DNA of 64,000 nt from assembly GCF_900167435.1 (NCBI RefSeq), contig NZ_FUWS01000008.1:1-64000 (forward strand). The letters run 5' to 3'. The notes beneath the pieces are model-generated. The model saw only the letters and a program-made list of their open reading frames with translations. It made no database searches and was not told the origin of the DNA. This DNA comes from Marinactinospora thermotolerans DSM 45154. Lineage in GTDB: Bacteria > Actinomycetota > Actinomycetes > Streptosporangiales > Streptosporangiaceae. This document shows, one piece after another, positions 8,381 to 16,720 of the stretch (its first letter is position 1; each line of letters begins with the position of its first letter). Made by a program: the position numbers and the translations under genes.

Positions 8381-8739
8381 GGCCCTGGCCTTCCGTTATG
8401 CCGTCCGGGCCCCGTTCCCGCGGGCGGTGCGGGGGCCTGGGGCCGTCTCGGCGGCCGGGTTCGCCACGGATCTTCGGCCGCCCCGAACCGGGCCGCAAGG
8501 GCCAGGACGGGACGAGCGTCGTGTCCCGCGGCCGGCCGCGTCCGGATCGGCCGGTCCGAGGGACCGCGTGCGAGACATCCCCTGGTCCTGGCGGCGCGGT
8601 GGCGAGCACTGCGGACCGTTCCCGAGCCGGTCGGGAGAGGGACAGGCGTCGTGAACACGCGGCCGGGAGGGCAAGGGGCGAAACGGTGCCACGCGGAGGA
8701 CGGGCTTTCCCGGCGCCGTGCCGGAACAGCCCCGGGGCC
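8381..8739. other. Intergenic region, nothing recognised
   Basis: About 360 nt between the start of the DUF1015 gene and the stop of the SCP2-like gene, both on the minus strand. It should hold the DUF1015 promoter and the SCP2 terminator, but I see no clear -10/-35 pair, hairpin or protein-like frame. Confidence 0.5.
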
Positions 8740-9090
8740 TCACAGCAGCTTGCGCATCCGCATCATGTCGCTCAGGCTCGCGTCGAGCTTCACCCGGCCC
8801 GAGAACAGCGCCTTGGCGAAGTCGAGCCGGCCCTCGGCCAGCTCGATCAGGTCGTCGCTGGTGGTGGTGATGCGTACCTGGGCCCGCTCACCGGGGTCGG
8901 CCGCCGGCCGGTCGGTGACGCCGACCAGTCCGTCCATGCTCAGGCGCATGACGAACATGGTGTCCAGGTCGCTGACGAGCACGCTCACCGTACGGTCCAC
9001 GATGTGCTTGCGTCGACGCGCCTCGTCGACCTCCATGATCCGGTCGGACACCTTGCCGATCGCCGTACGACATTCCTCAACGCTGGCCAT
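8740..9090 (-). CDS. SCP2 sterol-carrier-domain protein
   Basis: A 116-aa single-domain protein. The pattern MRLSMDGLVGV, VRITTTSDDLIELAEGRLDFAKALFSGRVKL and the ending MMRMRKLL match the SCP2 sterol-binding fold, in which the LxxGxLxxxxALxxGxVKxxG segment is most conserved. These proteins bind hydrophobic ligands; no catalytic residues are evident. A similar small SCP2 protein is found near tlyA-nadK-recN in other actinobacteria (from memory). It is divergent from the phasin-like gene, with 153 nt between their starts. Confidence 0.82.
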   Translation of the reverse strand: MASVEECRTAIGKVSDRIMEVDEARRRKHIVDRTVSVLVSDLDTMFVMRLSMDGLVGVTDRPAADPGERAQVRITTTSDDLIELAEGRLDFAKALFSGRVKLDASLSDMMRMRKLL

Positions 9091-9243
9091 GCGTCCATGA
9101 TGCCTTAGCGCGCGACGGGGCGCGCACGGCGCCTATCCTCCCCGCCGACCTGGACGCTCCCGTCACATTCCTACGTCGATGCCGGTAGCGTTTTGTGGGG
9201 TCTTCCCGGAGTCGCATCCAGATTTCACGAGGAGCACGTTCAC

Positions 9244-10227
9244 ATGGTCGTCGACGCGGTACGTACCTACCTCGATGCCGCCAGCGGCTTCACCGAGCTG
9301 ACACGTAAGCGCGCCGTCGCCGCGGCCAAGACCCTCCTCAGGGAGGAGGAGGGGCGCTCGGCCGTCGCCAAGGGGGCCGACACGGCCCGGGGCGCCGTGG
9401 ACGGCGTGGAGGGTGCGGTGCGCGCGACCCGGGTGGGGCACACGATCCAGACCCTGGCCGCCGATCTCATCGAGACCAGCAAGGCCAACCGGGCGGCGCT
9501 GGACGACCTGATCGAGGCCGAGGTCCGACGGGTCCTCGACCGTCTCGACCTCGTCCGGCGGGACGAGTACGACCGGCTCGCGCGCCGTGTCGCCGAGCTG
9601 GAGCGCCGGCTGGCCTCCCGCACCGCCGTGCGGCCCGTTCCCCCCGCCGGGGGAGCCACGCCCCCTCTGGTTCCGTCCCCTTCCGCGCCCGTCGCCGTCG
9701 AGAGTCCGGAAGCGCGGGAGGACGGGGTCATGGTCGGCCACGTCAAGGACTCCGAGCCGGGGGGCCGCGGTGACACCGCCGGTGTCGAGGAGGCGGAGAC
9801 GGCCTCCCCCACGGGCGTCGCGGCGGAGGGGGACGGACCGACGGTCACGCAGACCTCGACCACGGAGCTCCCCGACTCCTCGGCCGTCCCTCCGCAGGCC
9901 GAGGTGCTACCGGGGATGGAGGCGACACCGACCGCGCCCACCGGTCCCGGCCGCGCGGGTGAGGAGGGGACGGCCGAGAACGAGGACGGCGCCCGCCCCT
10001 CCAAGGAGCGAGACGGGGAGGCGTCCACCGACGAGGACCCCGACCCGCAGACGGCCGGTGACGGCGAGGAGGACAAACCGGCCGCCGCCGAGACCTCCGC
10101 CACGAAGAAGCCGGCCGGCCGCGCCAAGGCCAAGTCCACGACCACGCGCTCCCGGGCCGGGGGGAAGGGCGCCACCAAGCGCTCGGGCGGCGCTCGGGCG
10201 CGTGGCGCCAAGGACGGCGGAAAGTGA
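9244..10227 (+). CDS. Phasin-like coiled-coil protein with acidic middle and histone-like basic tail
   Basis: A 327-aa protein. Residues 1-~130 are amphipathic helix (TRKRAVAAAKTLLREEE, then DEYDRLARRVAELERRL), resembling PHA-granule phasins and related actinobacterial coiled-coil proteins. Residues ~140-290 are low-complexity Pro/Glu/Asp/Thr-rich and acidic. The last ~40 residues are K/R/A/G-rich (KAKSTTTRSRAGGKGATKR), like histone H1 or HupB tails. A DNA/RNA- or granule-binding structural role is inferred. The ATG at 9244 follows GAGGAGC. The TGA overlaps the GTG of the next small gene (GTGA), indicating translational coupling. Confidence 0.75.
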   Translation: MVVDAVRTYLDAASGFTELTRKRAVAAAKTLLREEEGRSAVAKGADTARGAVDGVEGAVRATRVGHTIQTLAADLIETSKANRAALDDLIEAEVRRVLDRLDLVRRDEYDRLARRVAELERRLASRTAVRPVPPAGGATPPLVPSPSAPVAVESPEAREDGVMVGHVKDSEPGGRGDTAGVEEAETASPTGVAAEGDGPTVTQTSTTELPDSSAVPPQAEVLPGMEATPTAPTGPGRAGEEGTAENEDGARPSKERDGEASTDEDPDPQTAGDGEEDKPAAAETSATKKPAGRAKAKSTTTRSRAGGKGATKRSGGARARGAKDGGK

Positions 10228-10505
10228 CCCCGGGCAACGGCGAGGAGTCCCGCGAGGGGAGGCGCCCCGTTCCTCGTCCGCTCCCCGGACCACCGGGGGC
10301 GACCGTCGGCGAGGCGGGGCTCGCCGAGCGCACCCGGACCGGCGTCCGCGACCGGCTGGCCGGCCTCGACGGGCTGCCCGTCGCCGAGCACGTCGCCGTG
10401 TTCGACGCGATCCATCGAGACCTCTCGGCCGTGCTCTCCGGCCTCGACCAGGAACGCCCCGGCGAGCCACGGGGCGATCGGCCCGGCGGGCCGCGGCCGA
10501 GCTGA
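10224..10505 (+). CDS. Small conserved-position protein of unknown function
   Basis: A 93-aa protein with a Pro/Arg/Gly-rich N-terminus and a short conserved-looking helical core (RDRLAGLDGLPVAEHVAVFD followed by IHRDLSAVL). The GTG start overlaps the preceding stop. A protein of this size with a core of this type (LPVxEHVxVFExxHxxL) is often found immediately before tlyA in actinobacteria, so it is likely real. There is no signal peptide or membrane segment. Function unknown. Confidence 0.7.
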   Translation: MTPGNGEESREGRRPVPRPLPGPPGATVGEAGLAERTRTGVRDRLAGLDGLPVAEHVAVFDAIHRDLSAVLSGLDQERPGEPRGDRPGGPRPS

Positions 10506-10553
10506 GGGCCGTCCTTCCATCACTCGTTTCGTTCAGATAGGCACTTCCACACC

Positions 10554-11354
10554 ATGCCCAAACGCAGCCGACTGGACGCCGAACTCGTCCGGCGCGGCCA
10601 CGCCCGGTCCCGCGGTCACGCGGCCGAGCTCATCGACGCGGGACAGGTCCGTGTCGCAGGCGTCGTCGCCACCAAGGCCGCAACCCAGGTCGGGACCGAC
10701 CAGGCGATCGTCGTCAGCGAGGGCGAGGCGCAGCCCGTCTACGTCTCGCGTGGTGCCCACAAGCTCATCGGCGCGCTCGACGCCTTCGGACTCGATCCGG
10801 CGGGCCGCCGCTGTCTGGACGCCGGGGCCTCCACCGGCGGATTCACCGATGTCCTGCTGCGCCGGGGGGCCGCGCACGTCGTCGCGGTGGACGTCGGCTA
10901 CGGGCAGCTCGCCTGGAAACTGCGCGGCGATGAGCGTGTCACCGTCCGGGAGCGCTGCAACGTCCGCGACCTGACCCCCGACCAGGTCGGTGAACCACTG
11001 CCGGACCTGGTGGTCGGGGACCTGTCGTTCATCTCGCTGACCCTGGTGCTGCCGGCCCTGGTGCGTTGCGCGCGGCCCGGCGCCGACTTCGCGATGATGG
11101 TCAAGCCGCAGTTCGAGGTGGGGCGCGACCGGGTCGGGGCCGGTGGCGTGGTGCGCGAGCCCCAGTCGCGGGCCGACGCGGTGCGGGCGGTCGCCGACCA
11201 CGCGATGACCTTGGGGCTGGGGACGGTCGACGTCGCGGCGAGCCCGCTGCCGGGCCCTTCGGGCAATGTCGAGTACTTCCTGTGGATGCGCGCCGGGGCC
11301 CCGGCCCTGGAAGAGGAGCGGTTGTGGCGGGCCATCGAGGAGGGGCCCCGCTAA
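10554..11354 (+). CDS. tlyA: TlyA family rRNA 2'-O-methyltransferase / haemolysin-like protein
   Basis: A 266-aa protein. Residues 4-~63 form an S4 RNA-binding domain (RLDAELVRRGHARSRGHAAE). Residues ~80-250 form an FtsJ-like methyltransferase: SAM motif LDAGASTGGFTDVLL, DVGYGQL, then DLSFISLTLVLP and MVKPQFEVGR. In mycobacteria TlyA 2'-O-methylates 16S C1409 and 23S C1920, and its activity determines capreomycin sensitivity. Length and domain order are standard. It starts the tlyA-nadK-recN block conserved in actinobacteria, 48 nt after the upstream small gene. Confidence 0.95.
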   Translation: MPKRSRLDAELVRRGHARSRGHAAELIDAGQVRVAGVVATKAATQVGTDQAIVVSEGEAQPVYVSRGAHKLIGALDAFGLDPAGRRCLDAGASTGGFTDVLLRRGAAHVVAVDVGYGQLAWKLRGDERVTVRERCNVRDLTPDQVGEPLPDLVVGDLSFISLTLVLPALVRCARPGADFAMMVKPQFEVGRDRVGAGGVVREPQSRADAVRAVADHAMTLGLGTVDVAASPLPGPSGNVEYFLWMRAGAPALEEERLWRAIEEGPR

Positions 11355-11474
11355 CGCCTCCCACGCCTGGGCACGGCGCCGTTGGGGGTGCCGGTTCGGG
11401 TAACGTGACCCGGCCGGGTGACGACAGCGTCGTCCCCGGAGGGGCGACGGGGACTCAGCGAGGAGGACGTTTCG

Positions 11475-12461
11475 ATGACCAGCGCGGGCACGGCCGATGG
11501 CGTCGTGACCAGTTCGGAGCGGCCGGACCGGCGCAGCGTGCTGCTGCTGACCCACACGGGCAGGCCCGCCGCGGTCCGTAGTGCCCGGTTGGTCCACGAG
11601 TGCCTCACCGCCGCCGGGATGGGCGTGCGCATGTTGGAGTCGGAGGCCGACGACCTCAAGCGGAGCGGATGCGGGCTCGATCCCGTCGAGATCGTGCCGG
11701 CCGGTCCCGATGCGGCCCTGGGCGTCGAGATCGTCATGGTGCTCGGCGGAGACGGGACCCTGTTGCGGGCGGCCGAGCTGGCCCGTCCGGCCGGAGCCCC
11801 CCTGCTCGGTGTCAACCTCGGCCATGTCGGGTTCCTGGCCGAGGCCGAGCGAGAGGACCTCACCGCCACGGTGCGCAGCGTCGTCGAACGCGACTACTCC
11901 GTCGAGGAGCGGATGACGTTGGACGTCGCCGTCTACAACGGGGGGCGTGGTGACGGCCTGCCCCCGGTCCGCACGTGGGCGCTGAACGAGGCGACGCTGG
12001 AGAAGGCCTCGGCGCGCCGGATGCTGGAGACGGTCCTGGAGATCGACGGGCGTCCCCTGTCGCGTTGGGGGTGTGACGGAGTGGTCTGCGCCACGCCCAC
12101 GGGGTCGACCGCGCACGCCTTCTCGGCGGGGGGTCCCATCGTCTGGCCCGAGGTCGAGGCGCTCCTGGTCGTCCCGATCAGCGCCCACGCGCTGTTCGCC
12201 CGGCCGCTCGTCGTCTCCCCCAAGGCGACGGTGGCGCTGGAAGTGCTTCCCGACACCACTGCCGGCGTGCTCTGGTGCGATGGACGCCGTATGGTCGAAT
12301 TGCCGGCCGGCGCGCGGATCGAGATCTCGTGTGCGGACGTGCCGGTACGGTTGGCCCGGTTGCAGCGGGCGCCGTTCACCGACCGGCTGGTCGCCAAGTT
12401 CGGCCTGCCCGTGGCCGGATGGCGTGGACGCGCCGAACTCGCCGACCCCGAGGGGCGGTGA
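11475..12461 (+). CDS. nadK: NAD kinase
   Basis: A 328-aa protein that phosphorylates NAD to NADP. Diagnostic motifs are LGGDGTLLRAAE (GGDGT ATP/substrate motif), NLGHVGFLAE, NEATLEKASA (NE/D) and CATPTGSTAHAFSAGGP. The ATG at 11475 follows GAGGAGGACG; an upstream in-frame ATG at 11418 lacks a ribosome site. It carries an extra ~20-residue N-terminus compared with the shortest homologues. It lies 120 nt after tlyA and 66 nt before recN, and the order tlyA-nadK-recN matches Rv1694-Rv1696. Confidence 0.95.
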   Translation: MTSAGTADGVVTSSERPDRRSVLLLTHTGRPAAVRSARLVHECLTAAGMGVRMLESEADDLKRSGCGLDPVEIVPAGPDAALGVEIVMVLGGDGTLLRAAELARPAGAPLLGVNLGHVGFLAEAEREDLTATVRSVVERDYSVEERMTLDVAVYNGGRGDGLPPVRTWALNEATLEKASARRMLETVLEIDGRPLSRWGCDGVVCATPTGSTAHAFSAGGPIVWPEVEALLVVPISAHALFARPLVVSPKATVALEVLPDTTAGVLWCDGRRMVELPAGARIEISCADVPVRLARLQRAPFTDRLVAKFGLPVAGWRGRAELADPEGR

Positions 12462-12527
12462 ATCCGCGCGTCCCGGGCAGGGGACGTGGCGCACTGCACG
12501 CCTGTGGCGGTAACAGGAGAGGTTCCG

Positions 12528-14228
12528 TTGCTCGAAGAAGTCCGAATCCAGGGGCTCGGGGTCATCGACGACGCCGTGTTGGAGCTGTCGCCGGGGTTCA
12601 CCGTCGTCACGGGTGAGACCGGTGCCGGCAAGACGATGGTCGTCACCGGGCTCGGCCTGCTGTTCGGCGGGCGGGCCGACCCGCAGCGCGTCCGGCCGGG
12701 GGCCGACCGCGCGGTCGTCGAGGGACGGCTGCGTGTCGCCCCCGACGGCAGGGTGGCCGAGCGGGTGGCCGAGGCGGGGGGAGACCTCGACGAGGACGTC
12801 TTGATCCTCACCCGGACCGTGTCGGCCGAAGGGCGCTCCCGGGCGACGCTGGGCGGCCGCTCCGCCCCGGTCAGCCTGCTCGCCTATCTCGCCGACGACC
12901 TCGTCGCCGTGCACGGGCAGTCCGACCAGCAGCGGCTGTTGCGTCCCGAACGCCAGCGCGCGGCTTTGGACCGTTACGCGGGTGAGGAGCTGGCCAAGGT
13001 CGCCAGCGCCTACTCGGCGGCCTACCGACGTCACCGTGAGGTCGCCGACACGTTGGAGGAGCTCACGACCCGGGCGCGGGAACGCGCCCAGGAGGCCGAC
13101 CTGCTCCGGTTCGGTCTGGAGGAGATCGCCGCGGCCGACCCCAAGAGCGGGGAGGACGAGGAGCTGCTGGCCGAGGAGTCCCGGCTGGGGCACGCCGACG
13201 CGCTGCGGATCGGGGCGACCACCGCGCACGAGGCGCTTGTCGGGGATCCGGCCGTCGCGGAGGTCCAGGCCGACGTCATCAGCCTGCTCGCCGCGGCCCG
13301 TCAGGCGCTCGCCGGTGTGCGCGAGCACGACGCCGACCTCGCCGCGGTCGCCGACCGCCTCGACGAGGCGAGCTACATCCTCAGCGACGCCGCGACGGAG
13401 CTCGCCTCCTACGCCGAGTCGGTCGAGGCCGATCCGGCCAGGCTCGCCGCGGTCCAGGAGCGGCGCGCGCTGCTCACCCAGCTCGCCCGCAAGTACGGCG
13501 AGACCACCGCTGACGTGCTGGCCTGGGCCGAGAACGCGGCCAAGCGGTTGGCCGAGCTGGACGGCGACGACGAGCGCATCGACGCGCTGCGCGTCGAGGA
13601 GACGGAGCTGCGCGAGGCCATGACCGGCCTCGCCGACCGGTTGACCGAGATCCGGACGAGGGCCGCCGAACGTTTCGGCGCCGCGGTGACCGAGGAGCTC
13701 ACCGCGCTGGCCATGCCGCACGCGCGGGTGAGCGTCCGGGTCACCACGGGGGAGGAGTTCGGCCAGCACGGCCGCGACGACATCGAGCTGTTGCTCGCCC
13801 CTCATCCCAGCGCCCCGCCCCTGCCTTTGAACAAGGGGGCGTCGGGGGGTGAGCTGTCCCGGGTGATGCTCGCCATCGAGGTGGTCTTCGCCGGCGCCGA
13901 CCCGGTGCCGACCTTCGTGTTCGACGAGGTCGACGCCGGGGTCGGGGGCAAGGCCGCGGTGGAGATCGGCCGCAGACTGGCCCGGTTGGCCCGCCGCGCC
14001 CAGGTCATCGTCGTCACCCACCTTCCCCAGGTGGCCGCCTTCGCCGACGCCCACCTGCTCGTGGAGAAGTCCAACGACGGCATGGTGACCGAGAGCGGGG
14101 TGACCCGTCTGGATCGTCAGGGGCGGGTGCGGGAGCTCTCGCGTATGCTGGCCGGGATGGAGGACTCCGAACTCGGCCGCGCCCACGCCGAGGAGCTGCT
14201 CACGATCGCGGCTGCCGACCGGGACTGA
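12528..14228 (+). CDS. recN: DNA repair protein RecN
   Basis: A 566-aa SMC-like ATPase acting early in double-strand-break repair. Walker A GETGAGKTMV is near residue 35; a central coiled coil spans ~150-370 (LEELTTRARERAQEADLLRF, and RRALLTQLARKYGE); ABC signature KGASGGELSRVMLA and Walker B TFVFDEVDAGVGG follow, then VTHLPQVAAFAD. The start is the TTG at 12528 (reads LLEEVRIQGLGVIDD), because AGGAGAGG lies 6 nt upstream and the family begins exactly there; the earlier start adds 14 unconserved residues. No LexA box is visible in the 66-nt upstream gap. Confidence 0.95.
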   Translation: MLEEVRIQGLGVIDDAVLELSPGFTVVTGETGAGKTMVVTGLGLLFGGRADPQRVRPGADRAVVEGRLRVAPDGRVAERVAEAGGDLDEDVLILTRTVSAEGRSRATLGGRSAPVSLLAYLADDLVAVHGQSDQQRLLRPERQRAALDRYAGEELAKVASAYSAAYRRHREVADTLEELTTRARERAQEADLLRFGLEEIAAADPKSGEDEELLAEESRLGHADALRIGATTAHEALVGDPAVAEVQADVISLLAAARQALAGVREHDADLAAVADRLDEASYILSDAATELASYAESVEADPARLAAVQERRALLTQLARKYGETTADVLAWAENAAKRLAELDGDDERIDALRVEETELREAMTGLADRLTEIRTRAAERFGAAVTEELTALAMPHARVSVRVTTGEEFGQHGRDDIELLLAPHPSAPPLPLNKGASGGELSRVMLAIEVVFAGADPVPTFVFDEVDAGVGGKAAVEIGRRLARLARRAQVIVVTHLPQVAAFADAHLLVEKSNDGMVTESGVTRLDRQGRVRELSRMLAGMEDSELGRAHAEELLTIAAADRD

Positions 14229-14435
14229 ACCGTCCCTGTGTTGGCCGCTTCGGGCCATCAGGGGCCGCCGGGGAGGCGCCCGGCCGGCCCGCCCGGCCTG
14301 TGTCCAGGTGGCGAGTGCGCATGGTGCGGCCCTGAACACCCCACATGGGTGTGGCAGGAGGAGGTCGTCGATGCCTTTGGGTGAACACGCCGTCACCCCT
14401 CGTGTTATGCCGGAAGGCGGGACCGCTCTGGCAAG

Positions 14436-15650
14436 ATGCAACCGATGAAGGTCCCGACGGCGCTCGCCGCCAGATTCCCGAAACTCCGTCGCGGCAAGAC
14501 CGACGGTCCTGTCGGTGTTACCGCTCCCGTGCGCGCGGACCGCCGCACCAAGAACCTGACCAAGCGGTTGAAGCCCGGTGACATCGCGGTCATCGACCAT
14601 GTCGACATCGACCGTGTCAGCGCCGAGGCGCTGGTGGCCTGCGGTGTCTCCGCGGTCCTCAACGTCGCCAGCAGCATCAGCGGGCGCTACCCCAACCTGG
14701 GCCCCCAGCTTCTTGTCGAGGCGGGCATTCCCCTGGTCGACGATGTCGATCCCGAGGTGTTCACCCGCGTCCAGGAGGGCGAGGTGCTGCGCCTGGAGAA
14801 CGGCGTGCTGCTGCGCGGTGACGAGGTCGTGGCCAAGGGGGTGGAACAGGACGCCCAGTCGATCGAAGCGGCCATGATCGAGGCGCGCGCCGGTCTGTCG
14901 GTGCAGCTGGAGGCCTTCGCCGCCAACACCATGGAGTACCTCAAGCGGGAGCGCGAACTCCTCATCGACGGTGTCGGCGTCCCCGACATCGCGACCGAGA
15001 TCGAGGGCCGGCACGTGCTGATCGTCGTGCGCGGCTACCACTACCGCGAGGACATCGCCGCCCTGCGCTCCTACATCCGCGAGTACCGGCCCGTGATGAT
15101 CGGCGTGGACGGCGGCGCCGACGCGCTGCTCGAAGCCGGTTATCGGCCCGACATCATCGTCGGTGACTTCGACTCGGTGTCGGACAAGGCGCTGGCCTGT
15201 GGTGCCGAGCTCGTCGTCCACGCCTACCGGGACGGTCGCGCGCCGGGGCTCAAACGCCTCTCCGACCTGGGGCACGAGGCCATCGTCTTTCCCGCGACCG
15301 GCACCAGCGAGGACGTCGCGATGATGCTCGCCGACGACGCCGGGGCCAGCCTCATCGTCGCTGTCGGCACGCACGCCACCCTGGAGGAGTTCCTCGACAA
15401 GGGACGCGCCGGGATGGCCAGCACGTTCCTGACACGTCTGCGGGTCGGGAGCAAGCTCATCGACGCCAAGGGCGTCAGCCGTCTCTACCGCAGCCGCATC
15501 TCGCCCTGGACCCTGTTGGCGCTGGTCGCGGCATCCCTGCTCACCATCGTGGTCGCGGCCTACAGCTCACCGGTGGGCCAGGTCTACCTGACCTTCCTCG
15601 CCGCTCGCTGGGAAAACTTCCTCTACTCGCTGACCGGACTGTTCTCGTGA
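14436..15650 (+). CDS. steA: SteA-like septal cell-wall regulator
   Basis: A 404-aa protein. The central part (~180-330) resembles the catalytic fold of thiamine pyrophosphokinase (GVDGGADALLEAGYRPDIIV followed by GDFDSVSD), and a single transmembrane helix lies near the C-terminus (WTLLALVAASLLTIVVAA). This is the layout of SteA of Corynebacterium glutamicum (Rv1697 in M. tuberculosis), which works with SteB to control septal peptidoglycan hydrolysis. Whether the pyrophosphokinase-like site is catalytic is unknown. An alternative start is the ATG at 14445. The stop overlaps the start of steB by 4 nt, so the pair is translationally coupled. Confidence 0.88.
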   Translation: MQPMKVPTALAARFPKLRRGKTDGPVGVTAPVRADRRTKNLTKRLKPGDIAVIDHVDIDRVSAEALVACGVSAVLNVASSISGRYPNLGPQLLVEAGIPLVDDVDPEVFTRVQEGEVLRLENGVLLRGDEVVAKGVEQDAQSIEAAMIEARAGLSVQLEAFAANTMEYLKRERELLIDGVGVPDIATEIEGRHVLIVVRGYHYREDIAALRSYIREYRPVMIGVDGGADALLEAGYRPDIIVGDFDSVSDKALACGAELVVHAYRDGRAPGLKRLSDLGHEAIVFPATGTSEDVAMMLADDAGASLIVAVGTHATLEEFLDKGRAGMASTFLTRLRVGSKLIDAKGVSRLYRSRISPWTLLALVAASLLTIVVAAYSSPVGQVYLTFLAARWENFLYSLTGLFS

Positions 15651-16720
15651 TCGATTTCCGCTATCACCTGGTTTCCATCGTCGCGATCTTCCTCGCGCTG
15701 ACGGTGGGCATCGTGCTGGGCACGACCATGCTCCAGGACCCCCTGCTCAACACGTTGCAATCGGAGACCTCGCGGCTGCGCGAGGAGAGCGAGGAACTGC
15801 GGGCGGAGAAGGACGTCGCCGAGCAGCTCAGCACGGGCAACGACCAGCTGGTCGACGCCTACGCCGAGCAGATGCTCGCCGACCAGCTCACCGGTACCCG
15901 CGTCGTGATCGTCGAGACCCCCGGGGTCGACGAGGCCATGCGCGACGGTCTGGTCAACCGCGTCCAGCAGGCCGGGGGGACGGTTCCGGGCCGCCTGGTC
16001 TTCGCCGAGGAGTACGGCGATCCCGAACAGGCCACCTTCGTCGACGAGCTCGTGGATCAGCTCGCCCAGGGCGAGACCGCCGCTCAGGGGGGCGCTTACG
16101 AGCGGGCGGGCATGGAGCTCGCGCGGGCCCTGATCGCTCCCACCGAAGAGGAGCGCGAGGAGACGGGGGAACAGCCCGAGGAGGAGGCGGAGAACGGCTA
16201 CGACGCGGCCGCCGTCCTCGCCGGATTCAGCGAGGCGGGGCTGCTCACCGTGCACGGTGACCCCGCGGGCAAGTCCGACATCGCGCTGGTGCTCGCGCCG
16301 GCCGAGCCCTTCACGGTTCCCTCCTCCACCGACCCGCCACAAGATGACGTGGCGTCCCCGGCCAACACCGCCTACATCGCGCTGACCCGGGCGCTGCGCG
16401 ACGCGGCGGAGGGTGCGGTACTGGTCGGCGGCGCGACCTCGGTCGAGCCGGGAGGGATCATCTCCCAGGCCAGGAGCGAGGAGTCCAGGTTCGCCACGGT
16501 CGACACCGCGGGCACCGTGGCGGGGGACGTGGTCGCCGCCCTGGCCCTGGCGATCAGCACCGAGGGGCGCAGCGGCAACTACGGTGTCGGGGAGGGCGTC
16601 GACGCCTTCCTGCCCGACCCGTTGCCCCGTCCCAACGAGTCCGAGGAGAACACGACGGGTACCGAACCCGCCGCGGGCGAGGAGAACGCGAAGGACGACG
16701 GAGAGGAGCGGGGACGGTGA
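15647..16720 (+). CDS. steB: SteB/MctB family membrane-anchored protein
   Basis: A 357-aa protein. MIDFRYHLVSIVAIFLALTV at the start is the family signature and doubles as the single N-terminal transmembrane segment. A coiled coil follows (~35-65: SETSRLREESEELRAEKDVA), then a mixed periplasmic-type domain and an acidic C-terminal tail. Homologues are M. tuberculosis Rv1698 (MctB, implicated in copper resistance) and corynebacterial SteB, which pairs with SteA at the septum. The GTG start at 15647 overlaps the steA stop, and its own stop overlaps the next gene by 4 nt. Confidence 0.88.
   Translation: MIDFRYHLVSIVAIFLALTVGIVLGTTMLQDPLLNTLQSETSRLREESEELRAEKDVAEQLSTGNDQLVDAYAEQMLADQLTGTRVVIVETPGVDEAMRDGLVNRVQQAGGTVPGRLVFAEEYGDPEQATFVDELVDQLAQGETAAQGGAYERAGMELARALIAPTEEEREETGEQPEEEAENGYDAAAVLAGFSEAGLLTVHGDPAGKSDIALVLAPAEPFTVPSSTDPPQDDVASPANTAYIALTRALRDAAEGAVLVGGATSVEPGGIISQARSEESRFATVDTAGTVAGDVVAALALAISTEGRSGNYGVGEGVDAFLPDPLPRPNESEENTTGTEPAAGEENAKDDGEERGR

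Noticed and set aside
10533-15374. A 1,613-codon minus-strand open frame across tlyA-nadK-recN-steA
   Set aside because: Its product is His/Gly/Gln/Arg-rich with no domains, and it is antisense to five clearly conserved genes. Such frames arise from extreme GC at third positions.
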